NCBI RefSeq assembly: GCF_026210795.1
Contig: NC_089436.1
Location: 868,001-932,000, forward strand
DNA: 64,000 bases
Source: Rhizophagus irregularis
Lineage: Eukaryota; Glomeromycota; Glomeromycetes; Glomerales; Glomeraceae
Reading direction: 5' to 3'
In this document: piece after piece, positions 45,623 to 57,369 of the stretch
How positions within the stretch are numbered: position 1 is the first letter of the stretch
How the letters are laid out: each line of letters opens with the position of its first letter
Program-made: the position numbers and the translations under genes
The notes under the pieces: model-generated
Databases searched by the model: none
What the model was told of the DNA's origin: nothing
The model's input: the letters and a program-made list of their open reading frames with translations, nothing else

Positions 45623-48215
45623 TTAAAGTACAAATTTATACCATTTGTCTGTTTCATCTTCCATTTCTGGCAATTCTTCCACTCCAATTGGTTCCAATTC
45701 TTTCACTCCCATTGGTTCTGATTCTTCTGTTGGTTCTAATTCTTCTATTCCCGTTGGTTCTGAATCTTTTATCACCTCTATTTCGTCCATCTCCACCGAC
45801 ACTTCCACATCTTCCGCCATTATTAGATTCTTCATCATTTGAATTGGCATTTCTGGCTCAAAAAAGTCGGTATCAGCCAGCGTATTCTGCTCTACGTAGG
45901 TCCAATTTGGAGCACCTCATGGATGAAGACGATATTATATATCTCATCATCCTAATTTCGCGTTTGTATCAGTTGTGCAGATTGAAGAGAGAAAGCGTGT
46001 TGGTCCAAGATATTTCGTAATAAATCTATTAACTATTATTAGAAAAAAAATCAATCCTATTACGAAAAAAATAAAACAAATAAAAAATAAAAAATAAAAA
46101 TACGACAAATAAGTTATTGGACCTCTTCAGATCTTCAAGACGGATTATAAACATTGATATGTCTTTTACCTTCTGGTTGCTCCTCATCCAATTCAGAATA
46201 CTCTGGAGAGTAATATCGGTTGTCGCTTAAAACATTCAAAAGTTCTTTTCGATCATAATTCTCCAGTTTTTCGTCATTTTTATCAAAAAGCGATTTTGCG
46301 CCTTTAACTCGACGTGCTTTTTTCTATATTTAAAGTTTTGACGAATGATGAGATTTTTTTTTTGAAATAATAAAGAAATTATTTACCTCATTTAACCGAT
46401 TGTTTTGATGTAGACGACAATTATCTTTGTCTAAAGTGCTGCGTTATTTATATAACAAACGCACTCTGCGATGTTTATGTAAAGCGGTAAGCCAAGACTT
46501 GACTTGCCTGTATCGTAAGTATACCTTGGCTTCATCGTTTCAATTAGTCGAGGTATAATCTGTCGAAGAATTTCATTATTCGACTCACTGCTAAACTTTT
46601 CATCGTATATTAATTCTAGTTCAATCAGAAAAGTTTTTAAAATCGTCTTCATTTCAGCCTAAATTGAATAAAATATCAGTTTAGCGAGCGTTAAAAGTAT
46701 ACATTGAAAGAGGATTTTTGGATAAACCCTAGCTTCTTTTTCATCTACTTCCATTTCATCTCCAGAATCGCACACCGTATTTTTTCCTTTCCTACGCTTT
46801 GTTAGTCATTGATCCTCTTCAAATTTGATATCTTGAAGGTCAGATGAACATCAGTGACGTAAGCCGTTATTTTCCTGGTTAAGTATATTGTTATACGATT
46901 GTAATTGGCCGACATCTAGCCATAGGTCACGCAACTCGCTATTTGCATTATCAAGTTGCTGATTTAATTTATCGATTCTTCCCGTAAGTAGGCATTTTCT
47001 TCTCAGAGATCAACCATTTCTAAAAAAATGTTAAAGTCGACCAGAACTCTAAAATGAATACAAAAATCAATTGTAGCTCACCATTTACATCTCTAGTCCA
47101 ATTACTCCTATAGGTTTTGGTACGAATAATCAGCGTTAATTCTCTATGGTTAACATTACTCCTATAATAAGGTTCGGTGCGTGTTGGCGTTAATTCCCTA
47201 TGATGGATATTACTCCTATGAGGTTCGGTACGTGTAAATAGAGTTAGTTCTCTTTGTATAGTTACATTACGAATTGGTGGTACTATCCTGCTTTGTTAGT
47301 ACAAGCTGGATGGTACTACTAAACGAAATGGCCCATTATCTTCTGAAGTTTCTGGTATCAACGTTTACTTTTGAGTTCTGGTAGAGCCGGAAGCTGCAGA
47401 TTTTTGCTGTTTTGTCACTTGCTTTTGGGTTCTGGTAAAGCCGAAAGCTGCAGATTCTTATTGTTTCGATGTTTGCTTTTGGGTTTTAGTAGAGCTGAAA
47501 GCTGCAGATTCTTGTTGTTTTGACGTTTGCTTTTGAGTTCTGGTAGAGCCGAAAGCTGCGGATTCTTGCTGTTTTCATCACTTGCTTTTAAGTTCTAGTA
47601 GTGCCAGAAGTAAGGTTGCTTGTTTAAACCTCTTCAAAATCCTACGATTAGTTTCGTCAAAATTTTACTATAGATTTATTATAGTTTCAGCAGAGTTTCG
47701 GCAGTTTTGGCATTTATAATAAGTTTCGGCAGTTTCGTCTTTCTCCAAAGTTTCGCCAGTTTTTTAATATAACTTTAATATAGTTTCGGCAGAATTTCGC
47801 TTTTCGGCGAAACGCCATTTTGCTTCAGCCCCTAGGTTTCGGCAAGCAACTTTAGCCGGAAGCTGCGGATTCTTGTTATTTCAACGTTTGCTTTTGGGTT
47901 TTGGTAGAGCCAGAAGCTGCAGATTCTTGTTGTTTTGACGCTTGCTTTTGGGTTCTGGTAGAGCCAGAAGCTGCAGATTCTTGTTGTTTCGATGCTTGCT
48001 TTTGGGTTCTAGTAGAGCCAGAAGCTATGGATTCCTGTTGTTTCAATATTTGCTTTTAGGTTTTGATAGAGCCGGAAGCTGCAGATTCTTGTTGTTTTGA
48101 TATCGACGTTTATTTGGAAGAATCGGAACTTGCAGATTCCTGTGCTGAAGTTTGTTTGTGAGACTCTTGACGATTTTTTTTGACACTTTTTTTTCCAGAT
48201 CGTTTTATTCTTTAT
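45623..48215 (-). pseudogene. CACTA accessory gene with 17-residue repeats, decayed
   Basis: Minus-strand pieces in order. 48215 onward: KRSGKKSVKKNRQESHKQTS, a basic start. Then about ten copies of a 17-residue unit close to QQESAASGSTRTQKQAS (51 bp), interrupted by a 244-bp MITE. A second repeat, RSNIHHRELTPTRTEPY, lies at about 47100-47260. Then 46652-46431 (TILKTFLIELELIYDEKF, PRLIETMKPRYTYDTGK), 46320-46140 (KARRVKGAKSLFDKNDEKLE, LLNVLSDNRYYSPEYSEL) and an acidic repeat (GIEELEPTEESEP) at 45850-45623. Numerous stops. The function is not recognised. The position, divergent from the transposase, resembles the second genes of CACTA elements that bind subterminal repeats. Confidence 0.5.
47611..47854. 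mobile_element. 244-bp hAT MITE, copy 2
   Basis: Ends TAAGGTTGCTTG and CAAGCAACTTTA, flanks GCCAGAAG (47603-47610) and GCCGGAAG (47855-47862): an 8-bp duplication with one mismatch. Same length and nearly the same sequence as 20901-21144. It sits in the peptide repeat of the CACTA accessory gene. Confidence 0.92.
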
Positions 48216-49114
48216 AGTAGATTTTAATAAACAGAAGAATAGTAAAATTAGTAAATAAAGTAGAACTTTCTTTCAAAATGATGAAAAATATTGTTCGATT
48301 TATATAAAAGTTACGTTTGACGATCAATATAAAAATGTATTGCAAGTTTTATAAAAATTACGAGAATTGTTTATTGAAAAAATAAAATTATTTTTGCGAA
48401 AAAAATTCGATTGATGGAGCTTTATAAGCAGATTTTATAAAAATTACGAGAATCATTTATCGAAAAAATAAAATTATTTTTGTGAAAAAAATTCAATTGA
48501 TGGAGCTTTATAAAATTCAAAATTCAAAATAAGCTTCCTGGGAAAAAGTTTATTTGATAAAAATAAAACCGAAATTTGATTTAAAAGTTAATTAATTGTT
48601 AAAAAAAGTTTAATCGAAATTAGACTTTTATTACTTTTATCAAATCAATTACTAACGGATCAAATTTAACCGAAATTTTTAAATTAAAAAAATTCTCATG
48701 ATTGAAAATTTAATTAATCAAAATCTTGAAATTAAACTTTTATCAAATCAATTACTAACGGATCAAATTTAACCGAAATTTTCAAATTAAAAAAAATTTC
48801 ATAATTGAAAATTTAATTAATCGAAATCTCAAAATTAAACTTTTATTAAATCAATTACTAACGGATCAAATTTAACTGAAATTTTCAAATTAAAAAAATT
48901 TCATGATTGAAAATTTAATTAATCAAAATCTCAAAATTAAACTTTTATTAAATCAATTACTAACGGATCAAATTTAACTGAAATTTTCAAATTAAAAAAA
49001 AAAATTTCATAAAATTTTAATTTTAAGAGAAAAATTGACTTCATTTGTCAAAATTTCATTAAATTTTAAAGTACATATTAATTATAACCAATTCTTTGTC
49101 AAATTTTATAAAAC
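48216..49114. promoter_or_regulatory. Shared upstream region with 102-bp tandem repeat
   Basis: Lies between the divergent accessory gene and the transposase. Four units of about 102-104 bp contain AATCAATTACTAACGGATCA followed by AATTTAAC. ACTAACGG occurs near 48651, 48753, 48857 and 48959. A short duplication with AAATTACGAGAAT lies at 48350-48500. By analogy with CACTA elements these repeats may bind the transposon's own proteins (inference). Confidence 0.5.
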
Positions 49115-52100
49115 ATGACTAGAAGAAGATCGATTAATCAAATTATGAATTCAGAAAGGATAGCAAACCGACTATCTTCTAGAAGGTTTAGCAAAAAAAG
49201 AACCAAAGTCCCTTGTTATTGTGACAAATATAATGGAAAACTGGTTATATTACGAACCAAAATGCTTTATAAAGCGGCGGAAAATACAACTGACTCGAAT
49301 CTTAATAGTAGTTTGGCAGGACCGGAAAAACTATATATAAAGGTCACTGGAAAAAAATCAGAAAATCATATGAATGCGAACCATCTTATGATTGGTCAAT
49401 TGGCTATTTATTCACATGTTTCCGCTCCAAAAACAGAAAAAGGAAAGATCTTCACTCAAATTTTCTTATTCTTGCGAACCAACACGTGACTTTTATTAAT
49501 TATTTTTACAGTGACCTTTTTGAAAATTAAATATGGGTTCGAACCAAGAAAACCGGTGACCTTTATTAGTAGTTTTCCCGGTCCTAGTTTGGCTTCATTG
49601 TTACTAATTAATCAAGAAGAAGATTCGACAATAACTTCGTTAGAAGAAAATCTGATAAATAAAGATATTTTGATATCTCCATTAAATGAAGAAATTTCGG
49701 TAATTACTCCTTTTGAAGAAGATTTGACAACAATTTCATTAAATGAAAAAGATAATTCAACAACTCCAGAATACAATGAAAACGAATATATTTTTTTACC
49801 TCGAAACTGTACAAGAAGCTACGCAAATCGCCCACAAATTATGCTCGAACATTCAGGAACAGAAAATTTGAGCAATTCTGATTATGAACAACATACTGAT
49901 ACTTCTTCTTCTTCTGATGGCAATGAGTCAGATGATGAAACTTTTGCCGATACTTTTGAAAATTATTCACCGCCAGATTTTAAATCATATCAAGAGGAAG
50001 AAAAAATGACAATCAATGATAAATTTTCATGGATTTTATTGTGGATAATGACCTTTCGAAAAAGGTTCAATCTCCCTGAAACAGCAATTGAATCTCAACT
50101 AAAATTCATGAAAATAGTGTTAAAAAAAATTGGCGGAGACATTTACGATAGCTTTTCTGACTCTCTATATCTGGTAAGAATTCAACTTGACCTGAAAGAT
50201 CATTTCCATAGTTTCGTGCCATGTCCAAAATGTCATAAATTATATAATAAGACAGACATGGACGAAATTCAAAAAAATAACAGTATTGGTATCATAAGAT
50301 GCAGTCACGTCGAATTTCCAAATTCGGTGTCTCAAAAGACGAAATCGTGTTAAACGGTCTTGGCTGAGAGAGAGGTTAAAAAGCCAGAATTAATATATCC
50401 GTTTGTACCAATTCATCAACAATTGGAAGTTCTATATCGTCGGCCTCACTTTGAACGGTTACTTCGACATTGGTCAAATTGTCGATGATTCGATAACATA
50501 CTGACCGATATATATGACGATCAAATCTGGAAAACATTCAGAGAAACTGACAATGAAAATTCAGCCAAATTTTTCTGACCAGAAGTAACCGATTCACATC
50601 TAGGACTAATGATAAACCTTGATTGGTTTCAGCCCTACGATAGTACATTTTATAGTATCAGAGTAATTTACGCAGCTATCTGTAATTTATCCCGTGATAT
50701 TTGGTTCAAGCGCGAAAATTTGCTGGTTCTCAGTCTACTACCAGGACCAAACGAAGTAAGCTTGCACAAGATTAATCATTATATTGCGCCTATTGTCAAT
50801 GAATTAGAGTTACTATGAAGTGGAATAATTTTAAATCGAACATTTGAATGCCAAAATGGGAAAAATATTTGTGCAGCTTTAGTACTAATTTCATGTGATA
50901 TTCCTGCTGCTTAGAAAATATGCAGGCATATTTTAGCTTTGGTTTTTTGCCATCAGTATATAAAACGAGCAAATTATGAAGACTACCAATATAATTTTGC
51001 AGGTATGGAAGATATGGAGAATTGGTTTATTACTTGCGATTCGACCGAACATCGTTGGAATGCTCTTGCATGGCGAAGTTGCAATTCCACCAATTCAAGA
51101 AAGAATTTCGTTAATGAAAAAGGGGTTAGATGGTCAGAGTTACTTCGATTGCCGTACTTTGACCCATTTCGTTTTATTATTATAGATCCAATACACTGCT
51201 TATTCTTAGGAATTGCGAGGTGGATAATGAAGAGGATTTGGATCGACGAGGGTGTTTTAACTCTGAACGATCTAAAGAAGATTCAAGAAAAAATGAATCA
51301 ATTCAAAGTACCGGCTGATTTGGGATGAATTCCCAGAAATATTGAGTGCAGAGAAGGGTTTTTGAACTATACAGCCGATCAGTGGCGAATTTTCTTTATG
51401 ATCTACGTAACTACCTCATTGTGGGAATATTTACCGTCAAAAGATCAAAAAATTTTGACATATTTTGTTAGAGTTTGTTCTATTTTAGTAAGCCGAATTT
51501 TAGAAATTAAATTAATGGAAGAAGCCCATGAGAGGCTAATTAAAATAATTAAGCTTAGGCCACTCCAATTTAATAGTTTGTTTAACGTACCCCATCCCCC
51601 TCATTTTTGAAAATTTTTTAAAAATAAACAAACATATGTTATATCACGTGACTTATAATAACATCACCGATCTGTATAATATTTAAAAGAATTTCTTTCC
51701 AGTATAATTGAATCTACCAAAGAAAATGGTATAATTAATAAAAGTAATATATGTAAACTTATTAATTGCATTATCTGTAATAAATTAAAATGTATTTTTA
51801 GTAAAAATGCATTGAGTGATAAAGAAAAAACTATGTTTATTTTTAAATGTTTACTTAATTTGACCCCCTCCTCCCCTTCAATTTTTATATAAAGTTAGGA
51901 CGTTAAACAAACTATTAAATTGGAGCAGCCTTATTGAAGTACACTATGGAAGAGTAAAAATTACGCTTAATCTTCACCTTTCGCTCCATTTGTGCGATTG
52001 TTCAAATGATTTTGGTCCATTATATGCATTTTGGTGTTTTTCATTTGAACGTATGAATGGAATACTTGGTAAGATATTCTTTTTTTTTACTTTTTTACTT

Positions 52101-52993
52101 TTTTACTTTATTCGGACATTGTTAGTCTTATTTTTAATAATTTTTAAGGCTCGTTGCCAACAAGTAATAGACAAATTGAACCAGAAATAATGCGTCAGAT
52201 AATGAATGATAATCGAATTGGAGATATCATTAGTTCTGACATTCAAACGAAAGGTTTAGAATTGCTTGAAGATTGACCCACAACTGGTTCAATATTGGCT
52301 GCGGACTAATTTTCTTCAGATGAACTAGAGCGGTTTTGGCTAAATGCTAAAAACATATAGGAATCGACTATTACTGGATTCGAGCCGTTTCCTGGAGAAA
52401 TGCTGAAGCCTAGTTCTGAAGCAATAATGACCGAATCAATGCTTGAACTGATGGTTGCTTTTTATAATGCTACTTATATTGAAACGTACAAGTTTCGCAA
52501 ACTAGCAGATGAAATTATCCAAGATTCTATAATAATTCGAGTAAAGATAAATCAATTTGGAAGATGCTGAATTGGTTCCGAAGTATTTAGTTCCGCAATG
52601 TCAGTTCAACATACAAAAAGCTCGTATGTCCTAGCCAAGTTTATAACTAGTGATGGGGAAGTCAACAGTTATCCTGGACAAATTCAATACTTCTTCAAAC
52701 ATACAGTCAACTTGCCAAATGGACAAATAAAACATAATTTGGCATATATTCGTTGGTATCGACCAGCTAGTACGAGTGAAAGTCGATATTATTTTCATAT
52801 TGATGATGAAGACGAGAGCTGTAACGTCGAGTTGTGGAAATCTGAATTTTATGATGAAAGCTGCGACTGTATTATTCCTGTACAGAATATCCTTTGTCGA
52901 TTTATACCATCAAAATATCAAATTTCTACTCGGAGTAATGCTATTGAATATTTGGCGATTAATCCAATTAATCGCAAACTCCAAATTCGTTAA
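49115..52993 (+). pseudogene. CACTA/Plavaka-like transposase, decayed
   Basis: Starts MTRRRSINQIMNSERIANRL with RTKVPCYCDKYNGKLV, then an acidic linker at 49560-50000. The core: SWILLWIMTFRKRFNLPETA, FVPCPKCHKLYN, HQQLEVLYRRPHFERLLRHW, then SHLGLMINLDWFQPYDSTFY (first catalytic Asp) and NLLVLSLLPGPNEVSLHKIN. Further on: FIIIDPIHCLFLGIARWIMK (second Asp), LYAFWCFSFERMNGILGK (Glu), and a C-terminal domain at 52598-52993 (SYVLAKFITSDGEVNSYPGQ, LAYIRWYRPASTSESRYYFH). An LPGP motif and CxxC pairs are typical of the tnp2/CMC family. Stops at 50351, 50576, 50816, 50911, 51326, 51608 and others, plus an intron-like T-rich segment at 52071-52148, show decay. A gene-free stretch at 51615-51950 is probably a later insertion. 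Confidence 0.8.
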
Positions 52994-53527
52994 TAATTAA
53001 GTGTTTTGATAAAAATCGGCTGAATTATTTTTTTTATTTTTTTAAAACATTTTTATAATTACTTGACGAGAGACATGTTTATTAGACGAAATTTTATTTT
53101 TACGAAAAGATTCTTTTGTAGTATTTTTATTATAATTACTTGACGAAAGACAAGTCAAAATTCATTTACAATAAAATTTTCGTTAATGATTATGCACTGA
53201 ATATAAATAAACAATGTAAATAAAGTATAAAATTCGAATTAAAAAATAATGTTTTTACCATATAGCAAAATTGTGTCGATTTATGTAATCAATCGGTAAA
53301 ATTTACTGAACAACCTTAAAGAAACAAGTTTTCGTATAACAATCGGTATAAGTCGATTTTTCACCAAAAGACTGAATGAGTTTTCATTTAACAATCAGTA
53401 TTAGTCGATTTGTGATTAATTTTACTGATTTTTGTTATTGGTCAAAAAATGTGACAAATCATATGACCAATCGGCAAAATTTATGCCAAAAGCTCTTAAC
53501 AGTCGAAAGTTTTGATTTTGACCAGTG
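52994..53527. repeat. Right subterminal repeats of the 9.9-kb CACTA
   Basis: Loose repeats of AATCGGTAAAATTTACTG, AATCGGTATAAGTCGATTTT and AATCAGTATTAGTCGATTT at spacing of about 65-70 bp, plus ATAATTACTTGACGA twice at 53055 and 53136. No gene beyond the transposase C-terminus. Confidence 0.6.
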
Positions 53528-53660
53528 TTTTTTTGTAGATTTTAGCCCAGAATTCAGAAATAGAAACCAGTAGGCAGTGGTGAGTATTTTTAAAGGGAGG
53601 AAGCGGATTTTTAATTTTTCTTTATGTAAGAATATTTATTAACGTTCTTTTACTTTTTTT
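53528..53660 (+). repeat. Continuation of the 121-bp mini-exon array
   Basis: TTTTTTTGTAG acceptor, exon-like block from 53539 (TTTTAGCCCAGAATTCAGAA then ATAGAAACCA), GTGAGTATTTTT donor, then a spacer with TAAGAATATTTATTAACGTT and a final TTTTTTTGTAG at about 53665. This is the other half of the array interrupted by the CACTA insertion. Confidence 0.75.
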
Positions 53661-53819
53661 TGTAGGTCTAATCCAATTTTAATTAATACTAATAAAAAAT
53701 GGCTTTAATATATTAAACCCGTCATAATTATTGTTAACCAAATGACTTGTTAAATGTTAAATAAACTATTTATTAAAATACATTATGTTAGTAAAAATAA
53801 TGTGGAGAAGTATATAAAT

Positions 53820-54183
53820 TGAACGTTTTGCAACGTTTTTAGTAAATTATCAAAAAAAAACTTGCAAAACTTATCAAAAAAAAAGTGAAAAGTTCGGCAA
53901 ATCAGTTCGGTAAATTTACCGAAATGATCAGTAAAATTTACTGAAACTGACCAGTAAAATCTACCGAAATGATCAGTAAAATTTACTGAAACTGATACTG
54001 AAAGTATCAGTTCGGTAATTCAGTTCGGTAAATTGCAAAACTGATACCAAAACCGAAATTACCAAAACTGATCGGTAAATTTACTAAAAGGTTTAGTTTA
54101 GTAAATCAGAATACCGAAACTGTTTCAATACCAAAACCGATCGGTTTAGTTCAGTAATTATCGAAACCGATCAGAGCCCTAAT
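53820..54183. mobile_element. TTCGGTAAATTTACCGAA-rich MITE, inverse copy
   Basis: Starts near AACGTTTTGCAACGTTTTTA and contains many TTCGGTAA/TTACCGAA/GATCGGTTT words. It ends CCGATCAGAGCCCTA, the complement of a TAGGGCTCTGATCGG start. It matches the content of 40014-40345 in the opposite direction. The left boundary is not clear. Confidence 0.55.
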
Positions 54184-54715
54184 AATGCTGAAGTCCAAAG
54201 CTGAAATCCCTAAAAAAAGAAGAAAAAAGAATACTAGTAGTATTCCTGAAACCTAAAAAAAAAGCAAAAGAGAAAATACTTACAATGCCAACTGAAAGTC
54301 CAAAGCTAAAATCCTTAAAAATGAAAAAAAAGGAAAAAAAATGTAACATTAGCAGAAATATATATATGCATTAGCAGTGCACAAAATTCGGTAACGTGTC
54401 CCATATGACATGTTGCAGGTGCAATAAAAAATAAAACCCATTGTAAATGTAGCAATTTCATGTAATGTATTTTTTTAAAACTTTGCAATATTACATACAA
54501 TAAAAATATGATATTTTGATGCAAATAATGCTTTATTTTTCCGAAATAGAGTACAATATAATGAAATAAATGAAATATATGATATGCTTTTAAAGGTCAT
54601 TTCTTTTTGCTATTTATCAAATTTCTGAAATAAAATATCCACCCACTTAATCCTTTTCTATTTTCAAAACTTTCTTTATCACTTTCACCTGTATAAACCA
54701 TATAAAAGATTTTAA

Positions 54716-54892
54716 CAAATTTTTGTAAAAGAACGAGAATTAATTTTGGATCTATATTGTATTATTCTGAAGCAAACTTTGCAACGTACCAAACTTTGGC
54801 CATATGATGATAGTGATTTCATTGCACCACAGAATATTAAGAATGGGAAATCTAGATCATGGGTATCTGTAAACCTGAATGTAAAAAATTGA
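54716..54892 (+). pseudogene. Possible coding relic
   Basis: Open after a stop at about 54713 and reads QIFVKERELILDLYCIILKQ, TLQRTKLWPYDDSDFIAPQN, then IKNGKSRSWVSVNLNVKN and a stop. The composition looks protein-like, but there is no start codon and I do not recognise it. Minus-strand open frames across the same DNA have no such character. Confidence 0.3.
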
Positions 54893-55159
54893 TCTATGTC
54901 AAATTGAACAGTTGTGATAAAAAGATTAAGTAGTAAGATTATAAAGATTATAAGTGTTTTGATAATGATATTGTAATAAAATATAAGAGTACAGTCAACT
55001 CTCCATAAATGCACCCCCCTTGGGACTAGGTATAAGTGTGCATTTAGAGAGGGTGTGCATTTATAGAATTATCACGTGATTTAATTATATAATGATTTTA
55101 ATGAATACTATATTTATTTATTATTATTAAGAAATCTAAAAATCAATACAAAAATAAAC

Positions 55160-57369
55160 CTATCTAAAATATTTATTTATAGTAGTTTGCTGCATTAAAT
55201 TAATTTGTTCTCTTTTAATAAATTTCTCAATTTTATCCATTAATTTCATATAACCACTTGCATTATTCTCTTGTTGAATTAAAAATGTGTGTACAGTTTT
55301 TAAGCTTTTCAATGCTTCGTTAATGCAAATAGTTTCTACTTCGGTACTATCATCTACTTCATCTGGATGATCTGCATCTGACCCACTTTTAAATAATCTT
55401 GCAATCTCTGAAATAATTTGATCTTCTGGAATTAAATAAACTATATTTTCATCAGGAATAGTTAAAAATTCCTTTACTTGCATTCTGTTACGAAGATTAA
55501 GAGCTTCAATTGCTTTACCAAGCTCATCATCGATGCCATCTTTATAACATCAGGAAATTTGTTTAGGCATAATTTAGTGTAATATTTCAAAGGTGGTGTA
55601 AAATTTCAAAATATTACACAAAAACGTAATATTACAAAAGTTTATGCTCTTAAATTTAAATAATTATAGTAATTTAAAAATATCTTGCTATCTACTGATC
55701 CAATCAAGACGATCTATAGCTCATTGGAATCAGCTCATCAAGACGAATCGAATGGTGGTAAAATCGCATCTTTATGTTTGATAAATGGCTTTCTATTAAT
55801 TTAAAACTTTATTGTATACTATAGAGCGTTTTATCAACTGTGGAAATGTGATTTTACTACCATTCGATTTGTTTTGATGAGCTGATTCCAATGAGCTATA
55901 GATCGTCTTGATTGGATCAGTAGATAGCGAGATATTTTTAAATTACTATAATTATTTAAATTTAAGAGTGTAAACTTTTGTAATATTACGTTTTTAGTGT
56001 AATATTTCAAAATTTTACACCACCTTCGAAATATTACACTAAATTACGTCTAAACAAATTTTCTGATGAAATGTCATCCAAAAAAAAAGTATTGGGAAGA
56101 ATTTCAGTATGATTCCAACAATTTTGAATAGTATCGGCTGAAATTTCATCCCAACTTCGAATAATGTACTGGATTGCTTGTAAAACATTCATTTTTAAAT
56201 CTTGTACAAGCTGGCCCGCTTCAACTTGCTTTAACATCCACCTAAAATAAAAAAAGTTTAATAATTGATTTATGAAAATAATAAAATAATAAATTAAAAA
56301 TTTATAATAACCTAATATGATAATGCCTATAATGCTTTTTAAAAGCCATAATTATTTCAGCATCCATTTGTTGAAGTTTTGATGTTGTGTTAGGAGGTAA
56401 AAAATAAACATCAACATATAAAAGTGTTAGATTTTTTAGCTTATGACTTGAACAATTATCAAGTAGCAATAAAACACGCTGCCTCCATATTTTTGGCCAA
56501 CTTGACGATCAAATTCCTGAAGCCACTTTTGAAAAATAGTCGTCAGCATCCAAGCTTTACTGTTGCTTTGGTAAGTCATTGGTAAATTGTTAATATTAAC
56601 ATTTTTAAAGCATCGTGGTTTTGCAAATTTACCAATTACTAAAGGATTCAACTTATGAGATCCATTAGCATTTCAACATAATGCAATAGAAAGGTGTTCC
56701 TTATTTTTTTTACATCCTGAAAGGCGTTTTGAAGCTAACATTCGATCTGGTTCTAATCTAAAAAATTATATAAATTAGTGTGAAATAAAAGAATGCATTT
56801 TATAAATTTTAAAGTAATATATACCGATAAAAAAGCCCAGTTTCGTCCATATTATAAATTCATTCAAGAGGGTATTCTGCACATTTATTTCGTAATAATG
56901 GTAAAGCTTCAGCAATAGCATTATCATCAGCAGAATCTGCTTCTCCTTGAAGCTTTATTTGACGAATATTATTTTGATCTTTAAACTTTCGAAGCCAGCT
57001 AGAAGAAAATTGTAATGTTCCTTCAGGGACATTTAATTCATCAGCTAATTGTTTTGCCTTTTCAACTAGTATGCCATCACTTAAAAATTGTTCTATGCTG
57101 ATAAGTTAATACAAATTCCTTGAGGGCAAGCTCAAGTTCCGGAACAACAACAGCTTTATGACGTTTTGCTTCTGGATTAATAACTTCTACAGCAAGTCAT
57201 TTATCTTTACTTTGTAAAATTCTTGTAATTGTAGATTCGTCAACTCTAACTCCCCACTTTTTTTCAATCCAATCTACATATTGAGACCGAGTCTTTTTGT
57301 TATCACGAGCATAAAGACAAAACTCATATTTTTGAAGATTCGTCAAGGAAACTTTTTTTTTTTTGGCAT
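55160..57369 (-). pseudogene. pogo/Tigger-type transposase (CENP-B-like), disrupted
   Basis: Start MPKKKK at 57369 is followed by the CENP-B-type helix-turn-helix SLTNLQKYEFCLYARDNKKT and WIEKKWGVRVDESTITRILQ. Then comes the second DNA-binding region WLAVEVINPEAKRHKAVVVP. The DDE core appears in pieces: LNEFIIWTKLGFFI (first Asp region), RMLASKRLSGCKKNKEHLSI, NPLVIGKFAKPRCFKN, INNLPMTYQSNSKAWML and QKWLQEFDRQVG. The later part has QAIQYIIRSWDEISADTIQN followed by CWNHTEILPN. The acidic C-terminus (SGSDADHPDEVDDSTEVETI) ends at 55160. The reading frame after the start is off by one in an A11 run, there are further stops at 57100-56900, and the foldback sits between the TIQNCW block and the tail. 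Confidence 0.85.
55548..56068. repeat. 521-bp foldback element with CATCAGG ends
   Basis: Almost the whole element is one inverted repeat. The left arm runs from CATCAGGAAATTTGTTTAGG, with TAATTTAGTGTAATATTTC, to CAAGACGATCTATAGCTCAT; the right arm is the complement of this. Only about 80 bp of unpaired DNA lies in the middle (near 55765-55845). It lies in the pogo gene. The terminal CATCAGGAAATT matches the 9.7-kb element at 27613, which suggests mobilisation by the same enzyme. I could not identify a target duplication. Confidence 0.85.

Larger units (their letters stand above)
43648..53527. mobile_element. Autonomous-type CACTA (CMC) transposon, 9.9 kb, decayed
   Basis: Ends CACTGGTCAGAATAG at 43648 and, read on the minus strand, CACTGGTCAAAATC ending at 53527, with TTT duplicated outside both (43645-43647 and 53528-53530). 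The insertion splits a unit of the mini-exon array: the spacer hairpin lies left and the polypyrimidine-AG lies right. It contains a plus-strand transposase (49115-52993), a minus-strand accessory gene (45623-48215), a retroposon (44353-45438) and a hAT MITE (47611-47854). It is related by its ends to the non-autonomous element at 4649-9684. Confidence 0.85.

Noticed and set aside
54712..55014. Minus-strand frame of 100 residues
   Set aside because: It crosses the end of the pogo element and is antisense to a better-looking coding relic at 54716-54892.
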